Of a stretch of DNA of 64,000 bases, positions 1 to 10,865 are shown piece by piece. The notes beneath the pieces were generated by a model that ran no database searches, was not told the origin of the DNA, and was given only the letters and a program-made list of their open reading frames with translations. The stretch is from Hyaloperonospora brassicae (Eukaryota; Oomycota; Peronosporomycetes; Peronosporales; Peronosporaceae), in NCBI GenBank assembly GCA_947650285.1, contig CANTFL010000198.1, positions 62,001 through 126,000 on the forward strand, given 5' to 3'. Numbering within the stretch: the first letter of the stretch is position 1; every line of letters begins with the position of its first letter. Both the position numbers and the translations under genes were made by a program.

Positions 1-345
1 TCTAAACTAAAGAGGGTCAGGGAGCTTACTGTCCGACCCAGTCATGTGCTGGTAATAAACGAGACAGACTAGGTTCATTTTGACGAATTAATGCTACCGG
101 AAGATTGTTGGGTGCGCAATCGAAAGGAAGACGATTACGCAGACGATAGAATCCTGGATATTCGTACCGGTACGAAAACGCGCCACGGACGACAACAACG
201 ATACTTTTTGTCGAATCGAGAGCACTGCAGATCCGTCATGGGGGGATGAAGTGAACTTCGATTTAGAGCCTTACCCCGATATTTAGGCGTAAATAATTGA
301 CTTATAATCGGTTCAAGGTGATACAGAGTCATGAAGACTAGCAAC
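1..345 (+). pseudogene. 3' tail of a family B Ty3/Gypsy pol (integrase C-terminal, chromo-like region)
   Basis: The forward strand reads, with stops, as the end of a Gypsy integrase. It starts with SKLKRVRE, followed by FDELMLPEDCWV, ILDIRTGTKTRHGRQQR and a final NRFKVIQSHED. From memory of the family, this order matches the C-terminal end of oomycete Gypsy polyproteins with two RNase H domains, the same family as the element at 54.8-64 kb. Stops fall within the stretch and the conserved WKGY-type segment is not readable, so it is a relic. The window begins inside the element and the rest lies upstream. Its 3' LTR should follow but I could not delimit it. Confidence 0.6.
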
Positions 346-1654
346 GTAAGCTGTAAATCTCAAACGGTAGATATTGGTCGCTCCTTAGGAGATCTGGGAC
401 TAACTCAGTAGCCCTGGCTTCTCAGGGTCGACCTCGGCCGCTATATGTAAATTTTGACCCATCACGGTAGACCTAGATCTTTCGAGGTCTAGTAGATAAC
501 GGTCTATAAAGTCCAAAGTCGCCCCCTTAAGGATGATATTGTTTCCTCGAGTTCAGGTTATTCCTGGATAGTATAAGGGAGAAGAAAACATAAGTAGAGA
601 AAATAAGAAGTGGGCGAACATTCAAGGTTAGACACATGTAAAATGAAGTATAAGCAGTTAAGCGGAGAAAACATAATCAGATCGACTGAACTTGTTCTGG
701 ATGCGAAAGGCCGAGGTCCCAGTGTGAGGCTCTGAAGACAACCGATACTGCGTCATCCATGACCACGAAGCGTCGGACACCAGAAGGGATTCCAACAGGT
801 CGACCTATTTTTACACCTCTTCACGGCAGGGGAAATAGTATACCAGGCCGCGAGGCCGACAGAAGTGTCGGAAAAACGGGTCCAGAAAGATACCAAGGTC
901 GCATCTACCCTCACTCATCTCCATAAAGATCACGGTGACCACTTTCCGCCACGCCCGATCCTCCAGTCCTCGACGCTTCTTCCGCGCGTTGTAGTACAAA
1001 ACGAGGAATGTGTTCTTGCGCGCTTAATCGTTGAAATTTATTGGGATGAGTTGCCTCCAGAAGCGTTTGGATGTGGTCCTCATCAAAGCGGGTTTTGGCC
1101 GTGGCCAGCTCAACGGACCAACCCACAGGTCAAAGAGCATGGCCGAAAGCGGAACACAGGCGAAAAATCAGAGCTTAGCAAACAACCGTTTCTTAATCAT
1201 GGGGAAGTTGATCAACGAGGGTTGACCCTTGGAGGAACGGTAGACATTTCCATCCGATTAACCAAACCAACCCCACTTCATCTCCAGACGGTCGATCAAG
1301 GCGTTAGCGCTTATCGTACTAATGCTCCAGAAAACGACGATGCCGACCAAAGAAGACGCCGACTCGTCCGCGGAGAAGCTCTTCACCCGCATTAAACCGT
1401 GAATGATGGCATTCCCGGGGTAGCAATCTTGGGTCACTGGGTGTCGAATTGTAGCCTGTAGCCTCAAGAGCAGATTCTTCTGCGGGACCAACTAGATATC
1501 TGGATTAGAAGACCCAAGAATATCCCGTTTCTACGATACACTTGGGGTGGGGACTGTATCTGCGGAAAAAGTGGTCTTTGGAGGAGGAAAATCAAGGACA
1601 GATGGACGTAGGTAGGAGAGCAGAAGACCGCGACTTGGCCACAGTTGCTCACAC
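346..1654. other. Unassigned stretch between two retroelement relics
   Basis: No convincing gene. Open frames exist on both strands (for example 865-1395 + and 911-1126 -), but none shows a domain I recognise. The 3' LTR of the family B element to the left probably lies here. The right edge, near 1655, is where similarity to chromovirus gag stops abruptly, so a deletion or rearrangement junction sits there. Confidence 0.4.
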
Positions 1655-2461
1655 CACCTCGCTCATCTGCGAGTCCTTGCATGAGCACAGTAATCAACGT
1701 GTGTTCATAAACTGATTTAGCAGTTATACTGTCGCGAGGAGTCGTATTTGTTGCGTGGAAACTGTAAAATCACTCTTACCCTGCTTGAGTTTCAGGAGCC
1801 CTGATCGATTTCAGCCCGCGGCGGTTTAAACATTTGTTTAAGCCGGGTATTGAAGGCTTCTAGCGACTGGAAAGCATATGGATCGCTCATCTCCAGCCCT
1901 GAGGCCCAAGTCTTGGCACGTCCTGCGAAGTGGGTCTGAGCAAATGTGAGTTTCATTTGCTCATCTTCAATACGACGTGCCATTATGGCTCTGTCTAGTT
2001 CGACGAACCATAACAACAGGGAGTCTTCCTCGACTCCTCTGTACTTGGAGATGTCAACCTACAAGGTTCCGGGACGACGCGTGAGTGTCGCCCCACCCAC
2101 AGCAGCATTATATTGTTGCTGTCTTAACATCTTTGTGCACTGTTGAGCACTGAGTTCTCTCAACTACTCGGCCTGTTGAGAGCCTTGCTCGTGAACCAAG
2201 GCTAACTTCTCACTTTCGGCTACAAGTTCATTTAATCAAATTGGCTATAGCGTCATGTTGTTGGTCTGTCAAGAGACTTCAACATGGCGCTAATGGAGTT
2301 TTCGCCTACGGTAGATTTCATACGTTCTTCCGCACTCCATTCGGTATCACTTAAATGGTTATAGGCTTCACGCGTGGCGTGGGAGCTTTCCTCTTCATTT
2401 AACATGGTCATGTCAAATGAGGTGGTCGTGGTCATTAGACGGACTACAAAGTGCTACCAGG
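1655..2461 (-). pseudogene. Degenerate chromovirus gag (family A), truncated
   Basis: Read on the minus strand from the LTR inward, this is the gag of the same chromovirus family as Gypsy-1. The fragment at 2435-2253 carries HATREAYNHLSDTEWS and STVGE. The one at 2016-1792 carries LWFVELDRAIMARRIEDEQM, then LTFAQTHFAGRAK. The one at 1697-1655 carries MITVLMQGLADE. All three have clear counterparts in Gypsy-1 (36116-36900). Directly next to the LTR, 2441-2460 on the minus strand is a primer-binding-site-like sequence, cctggtagcactttgtagtc, shared with Gypsy-1. Similarity ends near 1655, so zinc knuckle, protease and pol are absent. Confidence 0.75.
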
Positions 2462-2925
2462 TGTAACGGGGAACGCTCTTACCAGATGACTGGTAAGACC
2501 TTGTGTTGAATGAACACAAGGCTGCGTACTCCCGACGTCACGTGAACGTGCCGTGAGGATACGCGAGAAAGTAAGCAAAACTCGGAAGCTCTGTTTAAGG
2601 GAAAAAGTAGAACTGTATCATAATATAGTTATGGTTCTATAATAACCCATCTTTGTCTTTGTCTAACTATATTAAACTACAATCTCCTATGTGGGTTTGT
2701 TACTCACCACCCATTGCGCGCGTCCTGCAGCGATTGGCGGTTTGCTTGATGTACCGTGTACATGAACCAATAAGTGGAGCCCCCAAAGGATATTACTCTT
2801 CGGGGTAATATTCCGTCAACATCACCTCTTGTCGAGTGATGTTGATTAAATATTATCGAAATGGATAATATTCAAAAATCGATACATTCGTACCAATTTT
2901 TATGTAACGGGCTCACCCCGTTGCA
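2462..2925 (-). repeat. 5' LTR of a minus-strand family A chromovirus
   Basis: On the minus strand this starts TGCAACGGGGTGAGCCCGTT and ends CCCCGTTACA, so it has TG...CA ends and is about 464 bp. It lies directly upstream of the PBS-like sequence and gag relic. A clearly related LTR lies at 51883-52278 in the same orientation. Both carry the same block around the cccgacgtcacgt and caccacccatt segments. No target-site duplication can be tested because the 3' end of the element is missing. Confidence 0.8.
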
Positions 2926-3913
2926 ATGATGGTGCCACACTAGTACATGTACACAATGTTCATATCGATGACGCAAATTTAGCGAACGCCGTTGTCATCT
3001 CAGATCAAACGAAGTATTACACTTGCTGCTCAAATCATGTTGCAGTAAGTACCTTCTGCTCATTCGTGTGCCTGTAAAGCTAAGTGCGGATTCGACGTTA
3101 TGGTTGTAGGAATCGCTTCTCCAGTCTCATATGGTTCAAACGCAGCAACGTGCTCTAGACAGCAATCGCGATCGCGGCCTTTTGAAGCGTTACGGCCGCA
3201 TCGACATTCGTCTTGATCAGTGCTACAGCTGTCCTTTCCTAAACAGAAGTTGCATTGCGGCATGTGCCACATGAGAATGGATGCACCAGCTAGTCGACCA
3301 CTCCGATCTGCGCTATTAATACATTCGTAACATGTTGATAAGCTCTGTTTGACGATCTTTTTTGCACACACATATCTACATGGTGCGTTCGTCGACCGTT
3401 AGACAAGATGGAATCGTGGGTGCGCGAAACGGAAGGATGTCTTGCCGCAGCTATTTGCGACGCATTGGCAGGAACTCCCTTCTAGCTGCATTATGTTGGC
3501 GTAACAAAAGATTCGTATCAATTTATACGAAAAACAAGAGCCTTTTCGAATGTTTCCACACGTGCCATGTTGGAGCTGCTATTGAGGTGCTATTAAGAAC
3601 CTGCAGTGCCACTTTCGAGCTCCACGTGATGCTCGGACAAGCTCATGCTTTGACGATATCGTCAAAGCCGATCACGCGATTGGTGCGCCGAATGTTTGAA
3701 TCGTGCCAGTGACCATTTTGCACTTAGAAGATGCCGAGCGGTGCCCACCTCAGTGTATTCTTGAAACTAATCTATTCCCAGCTTGATAAAAATAACTTAG
3801 TGCCCCCACACTTATCCGGCGCGTTACATAAGTCTGGCGCATTTTGATGGGGTCTGCCTGCCTAAAATAGAGCACACTCCGCGCGTCGTCGGCGTGTTGG
3901 TCGTTCGGTTGAA
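2926..3913. other. Intergenic, left flank of the gene-bearing region
   Basis: No supported gene. A cysteine-rich frame on the minus strand (3371-3060, about 12 Cys in 103 codons) is open, but its first codon is GTG and the ATG at 3373 is in another frame. There is no signal peptide and no visible splice context, so I do not call it. The plus-strand frame 3362-3712 is equally unsupported. Confidence 0.4.
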
Positions 3914-4289
3914 ATGGTGTGCGAGCTGTGTGCACAAGCCACGTGGCTCGCCTGCGCGTGTCGTACAGTGCCCGTCGTGCGGTTGTACCATCCAGCACTG
4001 CATACCCTCTCATTCCCGATACAGTCGGTCGAGACAGCTGCTTCTCGCTCCCACCAGCCATACCACCTCATCTTTCGATATCCTCGTCTTCCCCATCCCA
4101 CCGACCACCGCGATCGTCGCGCGGTCGTGGCCCTCGCACTTAAGCGGCGGCCCCACGTCCACGTGGCGATCCGACCTCGCCGTCAATCACCGGGCCCCAC
4201 GACGCCCCTCGGCCCCCTCACTCGGCATTCGAGAAAGTTCGCTTGCCTCCCATCCCGCGTCGCCCCGACCGTCACTCTCGCTCACTTTT

Positions 4290-4351
4290 GGTTTCCCCGA
4301 CCATCACTCTTGTCCGCCCGCGCCCTCCTCGGTTTCCCCGACCATCACTCT
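4290..4351 (+). promoter_or_regulatory. Direct repeat upstream of calreticulin
   Basis: The 20-mer gtttccccgaccatcactct occurs twice, at 4291-4310 and 4332-4351, 41 bp apart and 40-100 bp before the calreticulin ATG. A pyrimidine-rich TCACTTTTGG stretch just before the first copy resembles an oomycete initiator. The repeat is seen directly. A regulatory role is inference. Confidence 0.35.
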
Positions 4352-4390
4352 CTCCCTCTCCTTCGTTGCCATTTGCCCGCTGCGATCCCC

Positions 4391-6004
4391 ATGTTGACCC
4401 GCCTCGTCGTCGCGCTCGCTGCGGCCGCGGCGTCGATTGCTGCGGCCGAGACGGTCTTCCGCGAGACGTTCGACGACGACGACTGGGCCTCGCGCTGGGT
4501 CGCGTCGACGTGGAAGCCCGCGGACGAGGTGGGCAAGTTCGAGCACGTCGTGGGCACGTACTACCCCGAGTCGGGCGCTGATAAGGCCATCAAGACGAGC
4601 GAAGACGCGCGGTTCTACGCGCTCACGGCCAAGTTCGACGCGCCGCTGGACAACAAGGACAAGGACGTGTACCTGTCGTACCTCGTGCAGCACGAGCAGC
4701 GGCTCGACTGCGGCGGCGCGTACATTAAGCTGCTGCCGGCCGACGTGGACCAGTCGAACTTTGGCGGCGAGTCGCCGTACGCCGTGATGTTTGGGCCCGA
4801 CATTTGCGGCGCAGAGAAGAAGACGCACGCGATCCTGAGCTACGCGCGGCCTGGCCATGAGGTCGAGAACATGCTGCACAAGGAGACGCTGCGGACCGAG
4901 TCGGACTCGGACCCGCACGTGTTTTCGTTTGTGTTGAAGCAGGACAACACGTACGAGGTGCGGATCGACGGCAAGAGCGTCAAGGCGGGCGAGTTGGCGG
5001 CCAACTGGCCGTTCCAGCCCGAGAAGGAGATCCCGGACCCCGACGTGGAGAAGCCGGCGGACTGGGTGGACGTGCAGAAGATTGCGGACCCGGCGGCCGT
5101 GAAGCCCGCGGACTGGGACGATGCGCCGCGCGTGATCCCCGACCCGTCGGCCGTCAAGCCCGAGGACTGGGACGACGAGGACGACGGCGAGTGGGAGCCC
5201 GCGATGATTGAGAATCCTGCGTACAAGGGCGAGTGGAAGGCGCCGATGGTGGACAACCCGGCGTACAAGGGCGAGTGGGTGCACCCGTTGATCGCCAATC
5301 CCGAGTACTTTGAGGACGCGGCCATGTACAACGTGGTGAAGAACGTGGGCGCGATCGGCTTTGAGCTGTGGCAGGTCAAGAGCGGGACGTTGTTCGACGA
5401 CATTCTCGTGACCACGAGCGAGGCGGAGTTCACTGCTCACGAGGAGAAGGTGATGGAGAAGGTGGACGAGATGCTGAAGCGGAAGAAGCAGGTGGAGGAC
5501 GAGGAGAAGGCGAAGCGGGAGGCGGAGGCAAAGGCGGAGGCGGACGAGACGGAGGAGAAGGAGGGTGAGGACGCAGTGGACGAGGATGCGGAGGACGTGG
5601 ACGAGGAAGAGGGTGAGGAGGAGGACGAGGAGGACGAGGAGGAGGATGAGGAGAAGGCGGCGGAGGAGTCGAAGAAAGTGGAAGAAGAGAGGAAAGCGGC
5701 GGAAGTGAAGAAGGTGGAAGCAGAGAAGAAGGCGGAAGAGGCGAAGAAGGCGGCGGAGGAGGCGAAGCAGGCGGCAGAGGAGGCGAAGCAGGCGGTGGAG
5801 GAGGCCAAGAAGGCCGAAGAGGAGAAGAAGGTGGAAGAGGAGAAGGCGAAGAAGGACAAGAAGAAGAAGAAGGCACAGAAGAAGAGCAAGAAGAGCAAGG
5901 CTGCGAAGAAGGGCAAGGCCGCGAAGAAGGACAAGGCCGCGAAGAAGGACAAGGCCGCGAAGAAGGACAAGGCCGCGGAGGAGGAAAAGAAGGACGAGCT
6001 GTAG
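4391..6004 (+). CDS. CRT: Calreticulin (ER Ca2+-binding lectin chaperone)
   Basis: Soluble ER chaperone that binds monoglucosylated N-glycans and Ca2+ during glycoprotein folding. I start at the ATG at 4391 rather than the longer open frame from 3914, because 4391 opens directly with a signal peptide (MLTRLVVALAAAAASIAAA). The product is 537 aa. Both family signatures are present: HEQRLDCGGAYIKLL and VMFGPDICG. The P-domain has three type-A repeats (DVEKPADWVD, AVKPADWDD, AVKPEDWDDE), followed by type-B repeats (NPAYKGEW twice, then NPEYFED). It ends in KDEL with no transmembrane helix, which separates it from calnexin. The C-domain is unusual: about 180 residues of E/D runs, then AEEAKQA-type heptads and Lys-rich AAKKDK repeats, longer and more basic than in most calreticulins. 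No intron is seen. Base composition is very GC-rich. Confidence 0.95.
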   Translation: MLTRLVVALAAAAASIAAAETVFRETFDDDDWASRWVASTWKPADEVGKFEHVVGTYYPESGADKAIKTSEDARFYALTAKFDAPLDNKDKDVYLSYLVQHEQRLDCGGAYIKLLPADVDQSNFGGESPYAVMFGPDICGAEKKTHAILSYARPGHEVENMLHKETLRTESDSDPHVFSFVLKQDNTYEVRIDGKSVKAGELAANWPFQPEKEIPDPDVEKPADWVDVQKIADPAAVKPADWDDAPRVIPDPSAVKPEDWDDEDDGEWEPAMIENPAYKGEWKAPMVDNPAYKGEWVHPLIANPEYFEDAAMYNVVKNVGAIGFELWQVKSGTLFDDILVTTSEAEFTAHEEKVMEKVDEMLKRKKQVEDEEKAKREAEAKAEADETEEKEGEDAVDEDAEDVDEEEGEEEDEEDEEEDEEKAAEESKKVEEERKAAEVKKVEAEKKAEEAKKAAEEAKQAAEEAKQAVEEAKKAEEEKKVEEEKAKKDKKKKKAQKKSKKSKAAKKGKAAKKDKAAKKDKAAKKDKAAEEEKKDEL

Positions 6005-6025
6005 ACGATTTGTGCATCGTTACCC

Positions 6026-6031
6026 AATAAA
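6026..6031 (+). terminator. Poly(A) signal of calreticulin
   Basis: AATAAA lies 22 bp after the calreticulin stop codon, a normal place for a polyadenylation hexamer. The neighbouring DHHC gene converges on this point from the other strand. The roughly 500 bp between the two stops hold no other gene that I can see. Confidence 0.6.
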
Positions 6032-6527
6032 CATGTTGTTTTTCCAGTGGACGCTGTGGAGCTGTTGTTGTTGCAGCTCTTGCTTTGAGCAAGAGCGTAG
6101 AAAATGGGGACGTGCTATTCGTTGCACCTTCGGAATAGGTTGCACCGCATTGCAGTTTTTGCGCTGTCATAGCTCCTCATCTGGTTCCACACTACACTTT
6201 GATCTCTGCTTTCGTCTGCGTTTGCAAGATACGACTTAAACCATTCGTTGAGTCGGCAAGTAGCAGTTCGATTTTACAGTCTGAAGAGTGTGTGCACGAG
6301 GAGACGTTTGTCATTGGGCTCGATTGGACCGTATCTGGATGAAGAGATCTGCCTATCGCCACCGATGCGTCACGAAAAAGTACGCAGGGGTGCGGTACTG
6401 CGAACGACGCACCACACATGTGTCATCACGGACGAATTCAATGATCTCTTATAAACTTACAATCGCAATCATCGCACTGCTTCTACATACTGTGGGCAGT
6501 TTTCGCACATACAAAATTGCTGCAGCC

Positions 6528-7530
6528 TCATGTCGCTGCAAACGTGACGAGGCAGACGGCACCCACGAGCATACAGTGCAGCGAAATGAGCGTGAGGAAG
6601 ACGTAGAACAACTTGATCGTGCGCTTGCCCACGCACTTGCCCGTCCACGGACAGTGGTGGTCCAGCTGCACAAAAAACACGCACAACAACAGCAATACAC
6701 ACCACCAGTTACACACAATTGGCCCACACCTCATCAACATCTGCTCACACGCCTCTGCCCAGTCCATTAACCCGACACATTTTCCACCGACCTCTCGGAC
6801 GCACACGCCACAGTCCGAGCAATGCGACGCATCTAACGGTCGTCGGACCTCACATTGAGCTGCCCACCACACACCACAGTACACCAAACATACACCATTT
6901 TTGCTCAGCTTCTATCCGTCTCACCCACACAACAGCAGAAAACATATACAGCACAAGAAAACATACAGCACACGAAAACATACAGCACAAGAAAACATAT
7001 ACAGCACACGAAAACATATACAGCACAAGAAAAAACAACACAGAATATACAGGACACGAAAAAAAACAAGACAGGATAGACAGCTGAAAACCCCACGTAG
7101 CCGAATCAGAAGACAGCTTACCACAGACAATGCCCGTCTCGCCGTCCTCGACGTCCGTGTCCACGTCGTGAAACACGACGCCCGGGTCACTGCACGCGAC
7201 CATCGTGAGCGACACCGTCGTGAGGCACATGGACGCGCACAGTGCGACTTGGAGCCCCAGCAGCAGCTCGTCGACAAGCAGCACGAGAACGACAAACGGA
7301 CCAATGGCGAGACAGTACGTGACCAAGAGACAGCCCCAGTGCGGTCCAACGTGGCACGTGGTGGGAAAGTACCCGTAGCGGTCGTGGCCGAGCAGCGAGC
7401 AGAGGACGCGCGTGTGGCCAAAGCGGACGCAGCAGCGACGTCGCGCGCGCGCGAGCGAGTGGCGGTGGTATCTGCTCATGCGGTGCGCGTCACTGTCGTT
7501 AAGGGCGACGGGAGGGTCGTCGTGTATCAT
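6528..7530 (-). CDS. DHHC palmitoyltransferase, 3 exons, short C-terminus
   Basis: Protein S-acyltransferase that attaches palmitate to cysteines of membrane proteins. Model: complement(join(6528..6665, 6792..6859, 7122..7530)), 204 aa. Both introns are GT-AG (donors GTAAGC and GTCGGT) and the joined frame is continuous. Two helices lie in exon 1 (around CLLVTYCLAIGPFVVLVLLV and the stretch after LLGLQ). The Cys-rich domain then spans the exons: C136-x2-C139, RRP, H149-C150, C153-x2-C156, and DHHCPW with the catalytic DHHC at 161-164. One helix follows (LFYVFLTLISLHCMLVG) and the frame then stops. The usual fourth helix and TTxE motif are missing, so the protein is short, truncated, or has an exon I did not find. 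The start is the ATG at 7530. The longer upstream frame runs through a simple repeat. Confidence 0.85.
6938..7073. repeat. Minisatellite inside intron 1 of the DHHC gene
   Basis: About six to seven imperfect copies of a 17-19 bp unit (gaaaacatayacagcacaa) lie within the 262-bp first intron. They account for the long open frames on both strands here. Confidence 0.85.
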
Positions 7531-7540
7531 ACTGTTTGAT

Positions 7541-7636
7541 TCGTTTGTTTGTTTGGTTGGTTGTTTGTTTGGTGGGTTTGTTGGCCGTTTGTTTGGTTGT
7601 TTGTTTGGTTGTTTGTTTGGTTGTTTGTTTGTATGG
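7541..7636. repeat. GTTTG/GGTTG simple repeat in the DHHC 5' region
   Basis: Runs of gtttgtttggttg lie 10-105 bp upstream of the DHHC start codon. On the gene strand they read as CAAACAAAC, so they may fall in the 5' UTR. They produce an artificial NKQP-repeat frame. Confidence 0.8.
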
Positions 7637-9058
7637 TATTGGATTACAAAGCGCGTGTGGACGTTGGCGTGGCGATGGTCCGACCTCTTGTTTTGTGTTT
7701 GATACGGTTTTATCCCGTCGGCGTGAATCGAACAAACAAAGATAGAGATGTAAACAATCGATCTTCTCTCGTGTTCTTTCGCTTGTGGGGACAATAGGGA
7801 CTGACTGTACTGTTGTCAACTCGATATTTATGGGTGGGCAAATAGGTCTGGTGGATAGCTTCGTGTTCTCGAGCAGAGTTGTGACACTCCCTTACGCCGT
7901 GGCGTCGATCGTTGCGTGGACAGGTACATCTTACATCTCTCACATCTTGTCAACTGGTCTCTTGCGATGCAACGATCGTCTATTTTGTTTACGCCACGCC
8001 GTTTGCCTTCTGACTCGTGGGTACGTGTAGTGTGGAGTTTAACAAACGGGTCTGTTTGAAACGCCTTCTGGTCGCGAAAAATCTCGAGGAATAAGTGATC
8101 CAGTCGAGCGTCGTTTGTCCTGCTTTTTTTGCCTGGCGAACGAATCTGTCGGTATAAGTAGGAATTCAGGATACGCAGATTCGTGCAGCCCTTACGCTTT
8201 TGAGCGTATGCTGACCCTATTCACACTAGCGCTGTTGCTGCTGCTTCTTCTATGAGTTAGAGACTGCTCCGACATGTGCACAAGTGATCCATTAGTATCA
8301 TTGGGATGACATTAATGCAGCGAGCTGAACGGTTGTAATTACGTCCACAGAGAGGTGGCATCATTCATGCACAGCCACGAGCAATCTGCAAGACTTGTTG
8401 CAATTTTGTAGCGTACGACAACGATTAGTTGTTTGGACTTTGACACCCGTTTGTCTCCTTCCACGGTCTCCCACGGTCTTCCTCTTTCCTGCTACACGCG
8501 TATCCTAAGTCTGCTGACGAAGCCAAATGACTGCATTATTCGATAAAAGTGACATGGGCAGTATCGTTATCGGTTGAGCATTGCGTGGAAGTTTTGGATC
8601 ATACGTAGTTCGTTGTTAGAGATGCTGTGCGGCCAAAGAAACAATCATCACCGGCCATAGGGGTTCATGCTTGAGCAGCTTCCCCGAAAGTCCCGTCGAC
8701 ACCAAAGCCATTCGATGAAGCGGCTACGATTGCGGCAATATACACACACACACACATCTATAGCCATGCGTTTCCAAGAGTGTGTTTGCAAGGTAACAAC
8801 CACTTGTGCTGCTTGCAACCGGATGGAAACGCGATGCTGCGGGTCGATAACGAGGAACAAGGTATACATGTTATTTCTTCCCATACCTCGTGGCATCTTG
8901 ACATGATGCCACATCCATCTCCACCCGCACCAAAGTACCGCATGGCCACTTTTCTCTCGCCTGCCAATTCCACGAAATGAGCTATCGCTCATGTCACCAC
9001 AGCGCACAATTTCCATCGAGTCTGCTTCATGCAGTCATTGCAACGATTTGCTCGTTTT
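7637..9058. other. Intergenic between DHHC and TMEM144-like genes
   Basis: No supported gene on either strand. A short (CA)n tract lies at 8741-8757. Open frames such as 8648-9016 (-) show no domain. Confidence 0.5.
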
Positions 9059-10784
9059 TCACATGGAAACGACGCGCAGTCCCGTGCCAATGAGGACCAG
9101 CACCGTGCCAAGCGCCAACGTCTGGAGGTTCTGCGTGCCTTGAATCTCCTTGAAATAGCCAGCCGACCAGAGCATCGACACCATAGCGGGGCCAATGGAG
9201 CTAATGGGGAAGATCTGGTCGAAACCCAAGGCACCAATAGCATAGAGCTGGCCGCACAAGCCAATGCCCCACAACACGCCGCAAATGTACGCGGGACGCA
9301 TCACACTGCGCGGCATCGATCGCTTGAGCACGAACCGGTGGAAGAGCGAATAGAGTAGGAACACGATCGTGCTCGTCAAGTAGATGCCCAAGCACTGCGA
9401 GAAGACAAAGTTCAGCGGATTGCACGTCTCCTCAATCGGGCTGCGAAGCGCAGGATTCGACGGACGGCAGCGGTTGTTCCAGTTCACAAACGGCACGAGG
9501 CAGCAGCTCAAGAACGCGCCCACAAGCAAAGCCACCGCCATGCCAAAGACCTTGCGCGTTTTCTCCGCCCGCGCGTCCGCCAGTTCCGTGTGCTCGCCGA
9601 CTTCATTCGGCATCATGAAGGGTCCAAAATTCGGCAGCTCGGGGTGCACAAGCGCCTCGTGCAATGACTCGCGTCGAGTGAGCGTAACACTCGTGAGCTC
9701 AGCGCTCTTTGCAAACTGCGGCAGCAATAGTGACCTTTCTCCTGCCGGACTGTCTGTGCTCTTGTTGCTGCCATTGCTGCCCCAATGCCCTTTGGCTTCC
9801 GAGTCCTGTCCGTCGCCATCACTAGTACAGTCCGCTCTGTCGTACATTGCGCCTCGTCTGTTGGCTGTCTTGGCTGCCTTGAGCGTCGGCTTGATCGTGC
9901 CGTAGACAGCAATGGACGCCAGCATGAAGGCAATGCCCAAGAGACTCGTGTACGGCATGGAGGGGATCGTGGGGGCCACGCCAAAGAGTCCGAGGCGAGA
10001 GACGCAGTAGCCAAGTGTGATGTTGGCCGCGTTCCAGAGCATGAACCCGACCCCGAGGCCGAGTGTATTGACGACCGTGGGGATGAGCAGATTGGCAATG
10101 GCGAACAGCGCACCGCCCAAGAGGCCTTCGGGGAACGTGAACATGCCCGAGTGGGAGTACTGCGACCAGTTGTTGCTCAAGAGGCCCCAGACAAGTCCCA
10201 CCATTAAGATGCCCGAACACTGCAGTCAAACACACACACACACATACACACATACACATACACACATATACAGATAGAGATGCAGAGGCATCGACATTGA
10301 GTTTGTGAAGCAGTTTGGGAAGACACGACCATCAAGTTGAAGTGGTATGCATAGCTATAACATCGAGAACGCTATTGACGAGCACAGATAGACTGCGATT
10401 GTTCATGGGGATACAAAAAGATTAAGATAGGAAAAAGAGAATAGGGGAGGGACAGTACGACGGTCGATGTCCAACTGTATCGAATAAAAAGATGTAGCCA
10501 TGATCTGAATTAGTGCGTACCATAAACCACTGGAAGATGATGCCATCTGTCACAGGTTCAGATTACGTGTACCACACACGTAACAAGTACGTCAGCAACG
10601 GGACCCGATACAGCGAGCGAGCGAGCGCGAGACAGAGAGAGAGAGATCGAGACCGGACACGGGTATACGTATAGCAAACTCGCGTACCATATGTGGCATA
10701 CGTCTTGGCAGGCACGTAGCACGTTCCAAAGAAAAAGACCGCGACGGTTGCAGCAATGTAGCCAAGTACCACTTGATCGCTCAT
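9059..10784 (-). CDS. TMEM144: TMEM144-family multi-pass membrane protein, 3 exons
   Basis: Polytopic protein of the TMEM144 family (drug/metabolite-transporter superfamily); substrate unknown. Model: complement(join(9059..10219, 10521..10546, 10688..10784)), 427 aa. Exon 1 gives MSDQVVLGYIAATVAVFFFG, then TCYVPAKTYATY. A 26-bp microexon supplies DGIIFQWFM, and exon 3 continues CSGILMVGLVWGLL. This order is the family's N-terminal signature. Both introns are GT-AG with GTACGC donors. About ten helices are visible, with a long hydrophilic loop at roughly residues 156-264. Near the C-terminus are GVLWGIGLCGQLYAIGALG and ISSIGPAMVSMLWS, also typical. The start at 10784 is chosen because it meets the first helix directly. 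An in-frame ATG at 10865 would add 27 residues. Confidence 0.88.
10229..10268. repeat. (CA)n/(CATA)n microsatellite in intron 2 of the TMEM144-like gene
   Basis: Pure cacaca followed by cacata units lie just inside the 3' end of the 301-bp second intron, close to the acceptor on the gene strand. Confidence 0.85.
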
Positions 10785-10865
10785 GAGTGGGGCGAAAGGG
10801 GGACTAAGACGCGAGTGGTGACGTCCACTGAACTTGAAGTGGGACCCGGGCCGTGGCGGCTTCAT

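Noticed and set aside
3060..3371. Cys-rich minus-strand frame as a small secreted protein
   Set aside because: It starts at GTG, has no signal peptide, and has no in-frame ATG upstream.
3914..4390. N-terminal extension of the calreticulin frame from the ATG at 3914
   Set aside because: The extra 159 codons are low-complexity Ser/Pro/Arg/His text from the promoter side. The ATG at 4391 opens directly with a signal peptide, which an internal position would abolish.
4304..6170. Long minus-strand frames opposite calreticulin (for example 4304-5440 and 5430-6170)
   Set aside because: They are shadows of GC-rich coding sequence. Their products are poly-Ser or poly-Pro mirrors of the Glu/Lys repeats.
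7412..7819. Frames encoding NKQP and VWLFVWLF repeats
   Set aside because: They come from the GTTTG/GGTTG simple repeat and are not a protein.
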